Assembly (NCBI RefSeq): GCF_000770305.1
Contig: NZ_JNVB01000006.1
Location: 31,727 to 95,726 of the forward strand
DNA from: Erwinia oleae
GTDB taxonomy: Bacteria > Pseudomonadota > Gammaproteobacteria > Enterobacterales > Enterobacteriaceae
DNA length: 64,000 nucleotides
Direction: 5' to 3'
Under the pieces are notes generated by a model. It saw nothing but the letters and a program-made list of their open reading frames with translations. It had not been told where the DNA came from and did no database searches. This document shows positions 26,852 through 36,504 of this stretch, piece after piece; within the stretch, counting starts at the first letter, position 1; each line of letters begins with the position of its first letter. The position numbers were made by a program, and so were the translations under genes.

Positions 26852-29800
26852 TTATTCGGATGTTTTGAGCGGAAATCGCTGCCGTACCAGCACAAAGAAC
26901 AGCGGTACAAAGAAGATCGCCAGCAGCGTGGCGGAGATCATTCCGCCCATCACGCCCGTGCCCACCGCGTGCTGGCTGCCAGAACCTGCACCGTTGCTGA
27001 TTACCATCGGCAGCACGCCAAATATAAACGCCAGCGAGGTCATCAGGATCGGCCTGAGCCGCTGGCGTGAGGCTTCCAGCGTGGCTTCGATCAGATCGCG
27101 GCCTTTGCCGTTCATTTCGTTGGCGAACTCAACGATCAAAATTGCGTTTTTGGCCGACAGTCCGATCACGGTCAGTAGCCCCACCTGAAAGTAAACATCG
27201 TTTTCCAGTCCGCGCAGCCAGGTCGCCACCAGCGCACCCACCACGCCGAGCGGCACCACCAGCATCACCGAGAAGGGCACCGACCAGCTCTCGTAAAGCG
27301 CGGCCAGACAGAGAAACACCACCAGCAGCGACAGCGCATAAAGCGCGGGTGCCTGCGAACCGGTTAGCCGCTCCTGCCAGGACGCGCCCGTCCACTCAAT
27401 CCCGAAGCTGCCGGGCAGCTGACCGACCAGTTTTTCCATTTCCGTCATGGCGGTGCCGGTGCTGATACCGGTTGCGGCTTCGCCGACGATCTCCACCGAT
27501 GAATAGCCATTATAGCGTTCAAGGCGCGGCGAGCCTGTTTCCCATGACGAAGTGGCAAAGGCGGTGAACGGCACCATGCCGCCGCTGCTGTTGCGCACGT
27601 ACCACTTATTAATGTCGTCCGGCAGCATGCGGAACGGCGCGGCCGCCTGAACGTAAACTTTTTTCACGCGGCCGCGATCGAGGAAATCGTTCACATAGGT
27701 TGATCCCCAGCCGGTCTGAAGCGTGCTGTTAATATCATCGATGGACACGCCCAGCGCCTGGGCTTTACGCTGATCGATATTGATACGTAACTGTGGCGTG
27801 TCGTCCAGACCGTTGTGACGAACGCGCGCCAGCGTCGCATCGCCTTCCGCCGCCGTCAGCAGCTTGTCCCTCGCCGCCATCAGCGCGTCATGGCCTGCGC
27901 CGGCATGATCCTGTAAGTACATATCAAAACCCGCCGAGTTGCCCATGCCGGTAATGGCGGGCGGACTGCTGGCGATCACACGCGCCTCCCTGATCTGGCG
28001 GAACGCTTTCGTGGCGCGTTCGATAATGGCAAATGAGCTACGTTCTGCGCTGTCGCGCGACTGCCAGTCTTTCAAACGGATAAACATGCGTGCCACGTTC
28101 TGACCGTTGCCGCCCGGCCCGGAACCGATGGTTGAAAACACCGACAGCACGTTCTCTTTTTCTTTCGTCAGATAATACTGCTCCACCTTGTTCACCACGC
28201 GATTGGTTTGCTGAAGCGTGGAGCCAGGCGGCAGTTGTACCTGCGTCATAAATACGCCGCGATCTTCCAGCGGTAAAAACGACGTGGGCAGATGGATAAA
28301 AAGAAGGGCCATCCCCGCAATAAGCGCTACGTAAAGCACCAGCCAGCGGCCCGCTTTGGCGAGTATTTTTCCTACGCCGCGCTCATAGCGCGCCGCGTTC
28401 TTATTGAAGGTGCGGTTAAACCAGCCGAAGAAGCCGCGGCGTTCATGGTGCTGGCCCGTTGGTTTCAGCAGCGTGGCGCAGAGGGCAGGGGTCAGGATCA
28501 TCGCCACCAGCACTGACAGCACCATCGCCGATACGATAGTAATAGAGAACTGGCGATAGATTGCGCCGGTGGTACCGCCAAAAAATGCCATCGGCACGAA
28601 CACCGCTGACAACACCAGCGCAATACCGACCAGCGCGCCCTGAATCTGCCCCATCGATTTACGCGTGGCGTCTTTAGGCGACAGCCCCTCTTCGCTCATG
28701 ATGCGCTCCACGTTCTCAACAACAACGATGGCATCATCCACCAGCAAACCGATGGCCAGCACCATGGCGAACATCGTCAGCGTGTTAATGCTAAAACCGC
28801 AGGCGGAGAGAATGGTGAAGGTGCCGAGCAGTACCACCGGTACGGCAATAGTTGGAATAAGCGTTGCGCGGAAATTTTGCAGAAACAGGTACATCACCAC
28901 GAAAACCAGGATCACCGCTTCCACCAGCGTTTTCACCACGTCCTCAATGGACGCCGTGACGAACGGGGTGGTTTCAAAGGCGATTTCCGCCTTCAGCCCC
29001 TGTGGGAAGTAGTGGGAAAGCTCGTCGATGCGAGCACGCACCAGCTTATCGGTATCGAGTTCGTTGGCGCCGGATGCCAGTTTAATGCCCAGCCCTGAGG
29101 CGGCCTGGCCGTTATACTGGCTGAGAAAATCGTACTTCTCCGCGCCCAGCGCCACGTCAGCGACGTCGCCCAGTTTGACCTCTGAGCCGTCTTTGTTAAC
29201 GCGCAGCGTGATATTTTTAAACTGCTCTGGCGTCGTCAGCAGCGACTGAGAATTGATAGTGGCATTCAGCGCCTGCGTATCAACGGAGGGCAGGCCGCCA
29301 AGCTGTCCGACTGCCACCTGGCTGTTTTGCGACTCAATCGCGCTGACCACGTCCGAAGTGGTCAGCGCATAATTAATCATTTTGTTCGGATCGAGCCAGA
29401 TACGCATGGCGTACTGTGAACCGTAAGCATCGACCTGGCCGACGCCTTCGATTCGGCTGAGCGGGTCCTGCACGTTACTGGCGACATAGTCAGCGATATC
29501 CTGTTTATTCATGCTGCCATCGGTGGAAACGAATGCCACCATCAAAATATTTGTGTCGCCGGTTTTGGTGACCGTCACACCCTGCGACTGCACGGCCTGG
29601 GGGAGTTTTCGCAGCGCGGTCTGAAGCTGATTTTGTACCTGCTGTCTGGCTTCGTTGGGATCGGTGCCGGCCAGAAAAGTCAGCGTGATCGTGGCCTGCC
29701 CGGTGTTGCTGCTTTGGGAAGACATGTACATCATGTTGTCGATCCCGGTCATATTCTGTTCAATCACCTGGGTGACGGTATTTTCCAGCGTTTTGGCCGA

Positions 29801-29956
29801 GGCGCCCGGATAATTGGCGGTGATGCGTACGTTAGGTGGCGCAAGGCTGGGATATTGCTCAACGGGAAGGGAAAAAATAGCCAACGTGCCGGTCAGGCAA
29901 AGCAGGATGGCGATGACCCACGCAAAAATCGGGCGATCGATAAAAAAATTCGCCAT
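26852..29956 (-). CDS. acrD: AcrD, RND-type multidrug/aminoglycoside efflux pump
   Basis: This 1034-residue inner-membrane proton antiporter works with AcrA and TolC to expel aminoglycosides and other polar drugs. It has the AcrB-family layout: a first helix in [15 protein letters not shown], two large periplasmic loops, and the proton-relay aspartates in [19 protein letters not shown]. Its sequence follows E. coli AcrD closely, as in [20 protein letters not shown] and [20 protein letters not shown], which together with its place beside narQ and ypfM separates it from AcrB. No membrane-fusion gene is adjacent, as in E. coli. Confidence 0.95.
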   Translation of the reverse strand: MANFFIDRPIFAWVIAILLCLTGTLAIFSLPVEQYPSLAPPNVRITANYPGASAKTLENTVTQVIEQNMTGIDNMMYMSSQSSNTGQATITLTFLAGTDPNEARQQVQNQLQTALRKLPQAVQSQGVTVTKTGDTNILMVAFVSTDGSMNKQDIADYVASNVQDPLSRIEGVGQVDAYGSQYAMRIWLDPNKMINYALTTSDVVSAIESQNSQVAVGQLGGLPSVDTQALNATINSQSLLTTPEQFKNITLRVNKDGSEVKLGDVADVALGAEKYDFLSQYNGQAASGLGIKLASGANELDTDKLVRARIDELSHYFPQGLKAEIAFETTPFVTASIEDVVKTLVEAVILVFVVMYLFLQNFRATLIPTIAVPVVLLGTFTILSACGFSINTLTMFAMVLAIGLLVDDAIVVVENVERIMSEEGLSPKDATRKSMGQIQGALVGIALVLSAVFVPMAFFGGTTGAIYRQFSITIVSAMVLSVLVAMILTPALCATLLKPTGQHHERRGFFGWFNRTFNKNAARYERGVGKILAKAGRWLVLYVALIAGMALLFIHLPTSFLPLEDRGVFMTQVQLPPGSTLQQTNRVVNKVEQYYLTKEKENVLSVFSTIGSGPGGNGQNVARMFIRLKDWQSRDSAERSSFAIIERATKAFRQIREARVIASSPPAITGMGNSAGFDMYLQDHAGAGHDALMAARDKLLTAAEGDATLARVRHNGLDDTPQLRINIDQRKAQALGVSIDDINSTLQTGWGSTYVNDFLDRGRVKKVYVQAAAPFRMLPDDINKWYVRNSSGGMVPFTAFATSSWETGSPRLERYNGYSSVEIVGEAATGISTGTAMTEMEKLVGQLPGSFGIEWTGASWQERLTGSQAPALYALSLLVVFLCLAALYESWSVPFSVMLVVPLGVVGALVATWLRGLENDVYFQVGLLTVIGLSAKNAILIVEFANEMNGKGRDLIEATLEASRQRLRPILMTSLAFIFGVLPMVISNGAGSGSQHAVGTGVMGGMISATLLAIFFVPLFFVLVRQRFPLKTSE

Positions 29957-30148
29957 TGAACGTAAACTCCAGGTTTGTTTTCAGGGTTTCTGCGTCGGCC
30001 GCATTCCATCCGATCTTCGGCGTGAATAATCACCATCGGCACGTTTTTGATCTCGCCTCAACTTTACGCGTCAGCCAGCAGGGAATCGTGAAGAAATTGA
30101 GGAGAATGTGTAAAATATCATGCTCCCGCTTCCGTTAACAACGGGCCT

Positions 30149-31822
30149 TCATTGACGTCGGAGAGGATAGTGAAGCAATACTGAGGTGCCCCCGCCATCC
30201 ACCGAGCGGATAGTCAGATGACCATTCAGGCTGGCTGCGCGCTCGCGCATAATAGTTAAGCCATAATGGCCCGGTGGGCTGTCGAGCTGCGTGATGCCGC
30301 GCCCGTTATCAATGATTTCGATAGTCGCACTGTTGTCTCCGTTACGCTCACAGCGGATGCGAATTTCCGACGCGCCAGCGTGGCGGATAGCGTTCAGCAA
30401 CGCTTCACGCGCGATGTGCAGCACGTGTACCTGATTTTGCGACGCCAGATGCGGATCAACCGGTTCCCCTTCGAGCAGGATGGCGGCGCGGGTCTGGTTA
30501 CGCAGCGGCGCAATCGCCTGCTGAAGCGCGGTAAAGAGGTCGGCGGGTTCAATGGAGAGACGAAACGTGGTGAGCAGTTCACGTAGCTGGCGGTTCGCCT
30601 CACTCAGCGCCTCATCGATCTCTCCGACGATCGCCTTTGCCGGCTCGGCGTTGTCATCCACTACACGCTTCAGGCGCGCAAGCTGGATGCGTAAATAGGC
30701 CAACGACTGCGCCAGCGAATCATGCAGTTCGCGAGCAATGGTGGCGCGCTCTTCCATCAGCAACAGATGCTGAACCTGCCGTTGCGCCTGCTCCAGTTCC
30801 AACGCGCGGGAAAGCATTGAGGCCAGCCCCTGCATCAGCTGCGATTCGCTGTGCTGCGCCTGCCAGCGCAGCTCGCCTCCTTTAATCACTGCGGCATCAA
30901 GCGGCATACTTTGCCACGACAGCGTTTCGTTCGGTACGCCAGCGGTAAGCTCTCGCTCAGGCGATGCGGCGAGGGTAATGCAGCGCAGCCCCTCGCGCGT
31001 GCGCACCAATTCCAGCACCTGAGAGAGCGCTGTGGCGCTGTTGAGATGGCTGCTCAGCGTTTCTGAGCAGCGATACAGCAGCGTCAGTCGACGATTGGCC
31101 TGGCGCAGATCGCGCGTTTTCTCTTTAACCGCGTCTTCCAGATAGTGATAGTGTTTTTCAAGCTCCCGAGACATTTTGGTAAAAGCGCGCGCCAGCACGC
31201 CCAGTTCATTTTCCAGCTGCGTATCCAGCGGCGAGTGAGAAAACTGTGCCTGCTCAATCTGTTGACTGGCGGTCACCAGCTGATTGAGCGGCATGACCAC
31301 CTGGCGGCGCACCGAGCGTAGCGTCCACATCACCAGCGCAATAATGGCCATAAAACCTAACAGGCTGCTCACGGCAACCATCTTCATTTTCAGTTCGGCC
31401 CAGCGTTGCAGAGAAAGCACAAAACTGTCGATCTGCGCGACGTAATGCGAAACGTGCTGCTGATAATGCTGCGTTTTTCCCGCCAGGAGATCGGGCTGAA
31501 GCCGCTGCCATGACTGAAGCAGTTCATGATAGCGGTCGCGGACGCTGGCGGGAACGTAACGACGGTCGAGCTTGCTCAGGGCTGGCGCGTCCAGTGATTG
31601 CTGATAATGACTGATGTCGCGGCTCAGGCCTGCGGGATCGTGGGTGGCGTCCCATACCAGCCGATAGCTCTGCATGCGCAGCGAGCCGGCAATGTTTACT
31701 GCCTCGGCGTCGCGCAGGCTGGCGGAAAGCGTGAGCAGCGCCAGCCCTGTTGAGAGCACGGAAAGCAGGGCAATCGAAAAAAGCGCGCGCGCCAGACTGC
31801 CGGTCACAGAGCGTTTTAGCAT
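30149..31822 (-). CDS. narQ: NarQ, nitrate/nitrite sensor histidine kinase
   Basis: This 557-residue sensor has two membrane helices (about 12-33 and 149-168). The periplasmic P-box LRDAEAVNIAGSLRMQSYRL holds the nitrate-binding arginine (R49). A HAMP segment, a cysteine-containing central module, and a HisKA_3 domain follow, with H367 as phosphorylation site in ERATIARELHDSL, and then a HATPase domain with DNGRGI. It senses nitrate and nitrite and phosphorylates NarP or NarL, neither of which is in the window. It is divergent from the YahO-like gene and stands alone. Confidence 0.94.
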   Translation of the reverse strand: MLKRSVTGSLARALFSIALLSVLSTGLALLTLSASLRDAEAVNIAGSLRMQSYRLVWDATHDPAGLSRDISHYQQSLDAPALSKLDRRYVPASVRDRYHELLQSWQRLQPDLLAGKTQHYQQHVSHYVAQIDSFVLSLQRWAELKMKMVAVSSLLGFMAIIALVMWTLRSVRRQVVMPLNQLVTASQQIEQAQFSHSPLDTQLENELGVLARAFTKMSRELEKHYHYLEDAVKEKTRDLRQANRRLTLLYRCSETLSSHLNSATALSQVLELVRTREGLRCITLAASPERELTAGVPNETLSWQSMPLDAAVIKGGELRWQAQHSESQLMQGLASMLSRALELEQAQRQVQHLLLMEERATIARELHDSLAQSLAYLRIQLARLKRVVDDNAEPAKAIVGEIDEALSEANRQLRELLTTFRLSIEPADLFTALQQAIAPLRNQTRAAILLEGEPVDPHLASQNQVHVLHIAREALLNAIRHAGASEIRIRCERNGDNSATIEIIDNGRGITQLDSPPGHYGLTIMRERAASLNGHLTIRSVDGGGTSVLLHYPLRRQ

Positions 31823-32167
31823 AATGATACTCCTTGCATAATGGCAGCAAGTATATCGCCAAACGCAGGCTAAGTTTCTGATCTGACGTAATAGTGGAAG
31901 GCAGATTCCGCAATACGATAAAACGTGCGCGGCCTCACTTGTTCTCAGTCATTTGTTTCGTTATAGTGGCTGCGTTAACAAAATGTGCTTTTTTCTTCTT
32001 TACATTCAGATACATAGTTAACTAAATGTAACTATTATTGACACTTCTTTTTCCTGACTTGCACTTCTTTCACAATCTCTTAACGCCTTTACGCTGTGTC
32101 GACATTCATTTTCATTGCATCGCTCATAATCAATTCCGTAACGAATCATCTGCGACGAGGAATGATT
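31823..32167. other. Divergent region between narQ and the YahO-like gene
   Basis: About 345 bases without a gene. The stretch 31960-32070 is AT-rich and includes TTGACA, a possible -35 element for the rightward gene, at about 32037. I see no recognisable operator. Confidence 0.45.
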
Positions 32168-32443
32168 ATGAATATGAAATTACCTGCGCTTTTTGTCGCT
32201 GCCGTACTGGCCGCAACCTCTTTCTCCGCACTGGCCGCCACTCAGGTCGATCAGGATCAAAGCCAAAACCTTCAGGCGGCAGGAACAGTGACTATCAGCA
32301 ATGTAAACGGCTCGCTTGACGATGCAAACCGCCAGCTTAAAGCCAAGGCCGAAGAGAAGGGCGCAAGCCACTATCGCGTTATCCGTGCTGAAACCCCCGG
32401 CGATTCAAGCCTGTGGAGTGGAACTGCGGAGATCTACCGCTAA
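32168..32443 (+). CDS. YahO/YdgH-type secreted small protein (DUF1471)
   Basis: This 91-residue protein has a signal peptide (about residues 1-24, ending SALA) and one DUF1471 domain of the YdgH/BhsA/YahO group, with the hallmark pattern GTVTISNVNGSLDDA, LKAKAEEKGASHYRVI and a C-terminal SGTAEIYR. Members are periplasmic, often induced by stress, and poorly understood. The frame opens at 32096, but the ribosome site GAGGA at 32156-32160 points to the ATG at 32168; the ATG at 32174 is also possible. It stands alone with its own terminator. Confidence 0.82.
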   Translation: MNMKLPALFVAAVLAATSFSALAATQVDQDQSQNLQAAGTVTISNVNGSLDDANRQLKAKAEEKGASHYRVIRAETPGDSSLWSGTAEIYR

Positions 32444-32493
32444 TACTTTGTTTACCCTTACCATCCCTGTGTAGTTTTGTGTAATTTTACCGG

Positions 32494-32523
32494 ACCGACC
32501 GCCTTTTGCGGTCGGTTTTTTTA
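32494..32523 (+). terminator. Rho-independent terminator of the YahO-like gene
   Basis: ACCGACCGC pairs perfectly with GCGGTCGGT across a 5-base loop, followed by a run of seven T residues. Confidence 0.92.
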
Positions 32524-32735
32524 TGCCTGCATCCCAACGTTATGATTATCCCAACAGAATTTTTGCGTCGGCTTTAGAGAACGGTTAGGATTCATCGCCG
32601 CAATTTTTCCTGATGCGTTAGACAATAAATAGAGAAACAGCGGCGTTGCGTGGGGCATCTACACTCTGCGCAATCGTTTAGTCAGTGCGGCGTGCTGCAC
32701 TGACTATCAGTTTGGACAGGATAACAGGACAGATA

Positions 32736-34205
32736 ATGAAGGCTGACAAAAAGACAGGGGCGGAGAAACGTGCCGCCAGAAGACGCTGGTTAAATTCTCA
32801 CGACTCCGGCTATCACAAAGCGATGGATAATCGTCACGTTCAGATGATTGCTATCGGCGGCGCAATAGGTACGGGCTTGTTTCTTGGGGCAGGCGCCCGC
32901 TTGCAGGTAGCCGGCCCGGCGTTGGCTATTGTCTATCTGGTATGCGGGATTTTCTCTTTCTTCATTCTGCGTGCGCTGGGCGAGCTGGTTCTTCACCGTC
33001 CTTCCAGCGGCAGCTTTGTGTCTTACGCCCGTGAGTTTCTCGGTGAGAAAGCATCTTACGTCGCGGGCTGGATGTATTTTGTTAACTGGGCGATGACCGG
33101 CATTGTCGATATCACCGCCGTGGCGCTGTATATGCATTACTGGGGCGCGTTTGGTGACGTGCCGCAGTGGGTGTTCGCCCTTGGCGCGCTGGCGATTGTC
33201 GGTACCATGAACATGATCGGCGTAAAGTGGTTTGCCGAAATGGAGTTCTGGTTTGCACTGGTCAAAGTGCTGGCTATCGCAATTTTCCTCGTTGTCGGCG
33301 TGGTTTTCCTTGGCAGCGGCAAGCCGCTGGACGGTAACGCGACCGGCTTCCATCTTATTAGCGATAACGGCGGCTTTTTCCCGCACGGTCTGCTGCCCGC
33401 GCTGGTTCTGGTGCAGGGTGTGGTATTTGCGTTTGCCTCGATTGAGCTGGTCGGCACCGCAGCGGGGGAATGTAAAGATCCCAAAACCATGCTGCCAAAA
33501 GCCATTAACAGCGTTATCTGGCGTATCGGATTGTTCTACGTCGGATCGGTAGTGCTGCTGGTGCTGTTGCTGCCGTGGAACGCGTATCAGGCGGGCCAGA
33601 GTCCATTCGTGACGTTCTTCTCCAAACTGGGCGTGCCTTATGTGGGCAGTATTATGAATATCGTGGTACTGAGCGCGGCGCTCTCCAGCCTCAACTCCGG
33701 GCTCTATTCGACTGGCCGAATTCTGCGATCCATGTCAATGGGTGGATCTGCGCCGAAGTTTATGTCGAAAATGAGCGGTCAGCAGGTGCCTTACATGGGC
33801 ATTCTGGTCACCATTGGCGTCTATATTATTGGCGTTTATCTGAACTACATTGTGCCGTCACGCGTATTTGAGATCGTGTTGAATGTTGCCTCGCTGGGCA
33901 TCATCTCTTCGTGGGCGTTCATCGTGGTTTGCCAGATGCGTTTGCGTAAAGCGATCAAGGAAGGTAAAGCGGAGGACGTCAGCTTTAAGCTGCCCGGCGC
34001 GCCTTTCACCTCCTGGCTGACGCTGTTGTTTCTGGCCAGCGTACTGGTTCTGATGGCGTTTGATTATCCAAACGGAACATACACCATTGCCGCCGTGCCG
34101 CTTATTGGTCTTTTGCTGATCCTTGGTTGGTTCGGCGTCCGCAAGCGGGTTGCCACCGTGGCGGAAACAGAACATCAGCAGGTCAAAAGCGAATTACCTG
34201 AATAA
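32736..34205 (+). CDS. ansP: AnsP-type L-asparagine permease (APC family)
   Basis: This 489-residue, 12-helix amino-acid permease would import L-asparagine with protons. The sequence matches E. coli AnsP strongly: RRWLNSHDSGYHKAM at the N-terminus, QMIAIGGAIGTGLFLGAGAR in helix 1, VLHRPSSGSFVSYAREF, FAFASIELVGTAAGECKDP, and DVSFKLPGAPFTSWLTLL. The frame opens at 32685, but the ATG at 32736 has AGGA upstream and gives the expected N-terminus. In E. coli ansP lies elsewhere, so its place between narQ and nudK is a local difference. Confidence 0.92.
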   Translation: MKADKKTGAEKRAARRRWLNSHDSGYHKAMDNRHVQMIAIGGAIGTGLFLGAGARLQVAGPALAIVYLVCGIFSFFILRALGELVLHRPSSGSFVSYAREFLGEKASYVAGWMYFVNWAMTGIVDITAVALYMHYWGAFGDVPQWVFALGALAIVGTMNMIGVKWFAEMEFWFALVKVLAIAIFLVVGVVFLGSGKPLDGNATGFHLISDNGGFFPHGLLPALVLVQGVVFAFASIELVGTAAGECKDPKTMLPKAINSVIWRIGLFYVGSVVLLVLLLPWNAYQAGQSPFVTFFSKLGVPYVGSIMNIVVLSAALSSLNSGLYSTGRILRSMSMGGSAPKFMSKMSGQQVPYMGILVTIGVYIIGVYLNYIVPSRVFEIVLNVASLGIISSWAFIVVCQMRLRKAIKEGKAEDVSFKLPGAPFTSWLTLLFLASVLVLMAFDYPNGTYTIAAVPLIGLLLILGWFGVRKRVATVAETEHQQVKSELPE

Positions 34206-34225
34206 GGTGGAAGGTTGTTTTGAAG

Positions 34226-34253
34226 GCGGTTCAGCAATGAACCGCTTTTTTTT
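34226..34253 (+). terminator. Rho-independent terminator of ansP
   Basis: GCGGTTCA pairs with TGAACCGC across a 4-base loop, followed by eight T residues. Confidence 0.93.
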
Positions 34254-34340
34254 GCCATCAAAAAAGCATTGAGATTCAGATAGTTTTCTCGCCCGGCTGC
34301 TTTTATCATGGCAAGCCAGTCATTATGCATTGGAGCCTGT

Positions 34341-34919
34341 ATGTCGGACAAAATTAACGTCGTTAAAAATAAAATCCTTTCTGAAAACTGGTTCGTCCTG
34401 CGCAATTTTACGTACGATCTTACCGCCAGCGACGGCTCAACGCTGCGCCACAAGCGCGAAGTGTACGATCGCGGCGACGGTGCCACTATCCTGCTCTACA
34501 ATCGCGAAAAGAACAGCGTCATTCTCACGCGCCAGTTCCGCATTGCGACCTGGGTAAACGGTAATGAAAGCGGGTTGTTGATTGAAACCTGCGCCGGCCT
34601 GCTGGACAACGACTCGCCCGAAGACTGCATCCGTAAAGAGGCAGTTGAAGAGACCGGCTATGCGGTTGGAGAGGTGGAGAAAATATTTGAAATGTATATG
34701 TCGCCAGGCGGCGTGACTGAACTGCTGCATTTTTTTGCTGCGGAATATCACGACGCGCTGCGCGCCAACGCGGGTGGCGGCGTAGAGGATGAGGATATCG
34801 ATGTCATCGAAGTGACTTTTCCCCAGGCATGGGCGATGGTCAAACAGGGTAAGATCAAGGATGCCAAAACCGTTATGTTGCTGCAACATGCGCTGATTGA
34901 AGGCTGGCTGCATCCTTAA
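34341..34919 (+). CDS. nudK: NudK, GDP-mannose pyrophosphatase
   Basis: This 192-residue Nudix hydrolase cleaves GDP-mannose to GMP and mannose-1-phosphate. The Nudix box runs from about residue 86 to 107 (starting [11 protein letters not shown], with REE-equivalent KEAVEETGY). Flanking blocks match E. coli Nud[29 protein letters not shown], and [13 protein letters not shown] followed by [12 protein letters not shown]. The ATG at 34341 has GGAG 6 bases upstream. It is a single gene with its own terminator. Confidence 0.94.
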   Translation: MSDKINVVKNKILSENWFVLRNFTYDLTASDGSTLRHKREVYDRGDGATILLYNREKNSVILTRQFRIATWVNGNESGLLIETCAGLLDNDSPEDCIRKEAVEETGYAVGEVEKIFEMYMSPGGVTELLHFFAAEYHDALRANAGGGVEDEDIDVIEVTFPQAWAMVKQGKIKDAKTVMLLQHALIEGWLHP

Positions 34920-34953
34920 CGTAATTTGCGTAACCCAAATTCTCAAAAAATAA

Positions 34954-34996
34954 AAAAGTCGGCCGCGGTAAATAATTAAGATGCCGACTTTTTAAT
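34954..34996 (+). terminator. Terminator-like hairpin after nudK
   Basis: AAAAGTCGGC pairs with GCCGACTTTT across a 19-base AT-rich loop, followed by further T and A residues. It could act on both strands. Confidence 0.72.
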
Positions 34997-35324
34997 AAAC
35001 GATAGCGTTCTTAATCATTCCGGAACTAATTAATTAATCAGTCCCAAATAAGACTGATTGTACGCAGTCTGCAAAAAATTAATAACCCGGCTTTTTATTT
35101 CGTAAAAAAAGTGAAATCAATCACAATATCCAGAATTTGAAGAGGTTTTTTCAGCAATTCTTTTGCTTATAGCGCCCTTAAACCTGCATCTTGTCCGACT
35201 AATCTGATTGAGATTGCCCCCCTCAAAAGCGAGGATGGTTTTTAAAGCATCACGTCTATTTATAATAATTTACGCACGATCGTTACGGCGTTATTTTGCC
35301 GATTGGATTGAAAAAAAAGGGGTT
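34997..35324. other. AT-rich region upstream of ypfG
   Basis: This stretch of about 330 bases has no recognisable gene. It is AT-rich and must hold the ypfG promoter. I see no clear operator. Confidence 0.45.
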
Positions 35325-35381
35325 ATGAGCGACCATCAAAAGAAGCTCATTGCTCCGTATCATCTGGGATACCCGTTATAA
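35325..35381 (+). CDS. Candidate 18-residue leader peptide directly before ypfG
   Basis: An ATG with AAGGGG 4 bases upstream opens the frame MSDHQKKLIAPYHLGYPL, whose stop codon directly abuts the ypfG start codon. The ypfG start has only a weak ribosome site of its own, so translation could be coupled. No family is known, and a chance frame cannot be excluded. Confidence 0.3.
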   Translation: MSDHQKKLIAPYHLGYPL

Positions 35382-36461
35382 ATGCCTTATCGGATAAAAG
35401 TCAGTTTTATTTTTATGCTGCTGTTTTCTGCGTCGGGACACGCTGAACCTCTACAAAAGACGTTTTTCGACTGGCAGATAACCTGCAATAACCTCAACTA
35501 TTGCGAGACGCGCAACTTACCCGGTGAAAATGGTCTGGTGATGACAGTTAGCCGTCATGCAGGAGTAAACGATCGTCCGCTGCTGCGGATCGATTATGGC
35601 AACCGCTATTCCGGCGAGCTAACGGGCGGGCCATTAAAAGATAATCTTCTGCTCGACGGCAAGCGTCTGCGTCTCGATCTGAAGCACTGGACGGTTGAGC
35701 CGCACCACTTTGCCACCTCACATACCATCTCTATTGATGAGTTTTTCCAGCAGGTAATGGAGGCGGGCACTATCCAACTGCTCTATCGTCGTGGCGCAAC
35801 TATTTCTCTGCGCGGGCTGAAGGCGGCATTATTACTAATGGATGATGTTCAGGGAAGAGTGAACAGCACCAGCGCCTGGATAAAACGTGGCGCAGAGCTT
35901 CAGATCCCTGATGAACCCGCCGCCCCCGAAGTCATGCCTGCGCGCCGTCCACCGTTGGCGCTGACGCGTGACGAAACCACAGGGCTGATTGATTTCGGCA
36001 CCTGGCGCATTGATACTGATGAGTGCTCGCTGGACCCACAACGTAGAGAAGTGAGCGTGGCACCGCTTACGGATGAAAAAGCACTGCTGTTAGTGAGTTG
36101 TGAAATGGGCGCCTACAACGTGATCTCCCTTGCTTACGAGGTCACGCGTACGCAGCCGTATGTCGCAAAAGGCATTACGTTGACGCTGCCGTTCACCCCG
36201 CCGCGTCAGACTGAAAAACAGCTTGAGCTGATCAATGCGCGCTTTGATTCTGGCCGGGGGGAGCTGATGACATTCGGCAAAGGTCGTGGTCTGGGCGACT
36301 GTGGTGTGGCTTCTCGCTGGCAATATACCGGACGTGAGTTTGTGCTGGCCGAGTATGCTGAAGAGAGCACCTGCGACGCCTGGCACGGCAGTGATGACTG
36401 GCCAACGCTGTGGACCAGCAAAAACGCGCCGACGGGCGGCGAAGTGGAAATGACGCCATAA
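35382..36461 (+). CDS. ypfG: YpfG, DUF1176 periplasmic protein
   Basis: This 359-residue protein (347 in E. coli) has a signal peptide (about residues 1-21, ending GHA) and a DUF1176 domain. Recognisable parts are FFDWQITCNNLNYCETRN near the N-terminus with a cysteine pair, a central ISLRGLKAALLLMDDVQGR, and the C-terminal GRGLGDCGVASRWQYTGREF. The function is unknown in E. coli as well. It is convergent with tktB and shares a bidirectional terminator. Confidence 0.88.
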   Translation: MPYRIKVSFIFMLLFSASGHAEPLQKTFFDWQITCNNLNYCETRNLPGENGLVMTVSRHAGVNDRPLLRIDYGNRYSGELTGGPLKDNLLLDGKRLRLDLKHWTVEPHHFATSHTISIDEFFQQVMEAGTIQLLYRRGATISLRGLKAALLLMDDVQGRVNSTSAWIKRGAELQIPDEPAAPEVMPARRPPLALTRDETTGLIDFGTWRIDTDECSLDPQRREVSVAPLTDEKALLLVSCEMGAYNVISLAYEVTRTQPYVAKGITLTLPFTPPRQTEKQLELINARFDSGRGELMTFGKGRGLGDCGVASRWQYTGREFVLAEYAEESTCDAWHGSDDWPTLWTSKNAPTGGEVEMTP

Positions 36462-36495
36462 AAAACCGCCCAGCGTTCAGCAGGGCGGTTTTTTG
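36459..36495. terminator. Bidirectional terminator between ypfG and tktB
   Basis: AAAACCGCCC pairs with GGGCGGTTTT across an 11-base loop, with A residues before and T residues after, so it can stop transcription from both sides. Confidence 0.92.
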
Positions 36496-36504
36496 TTGAG
36501 TGCC

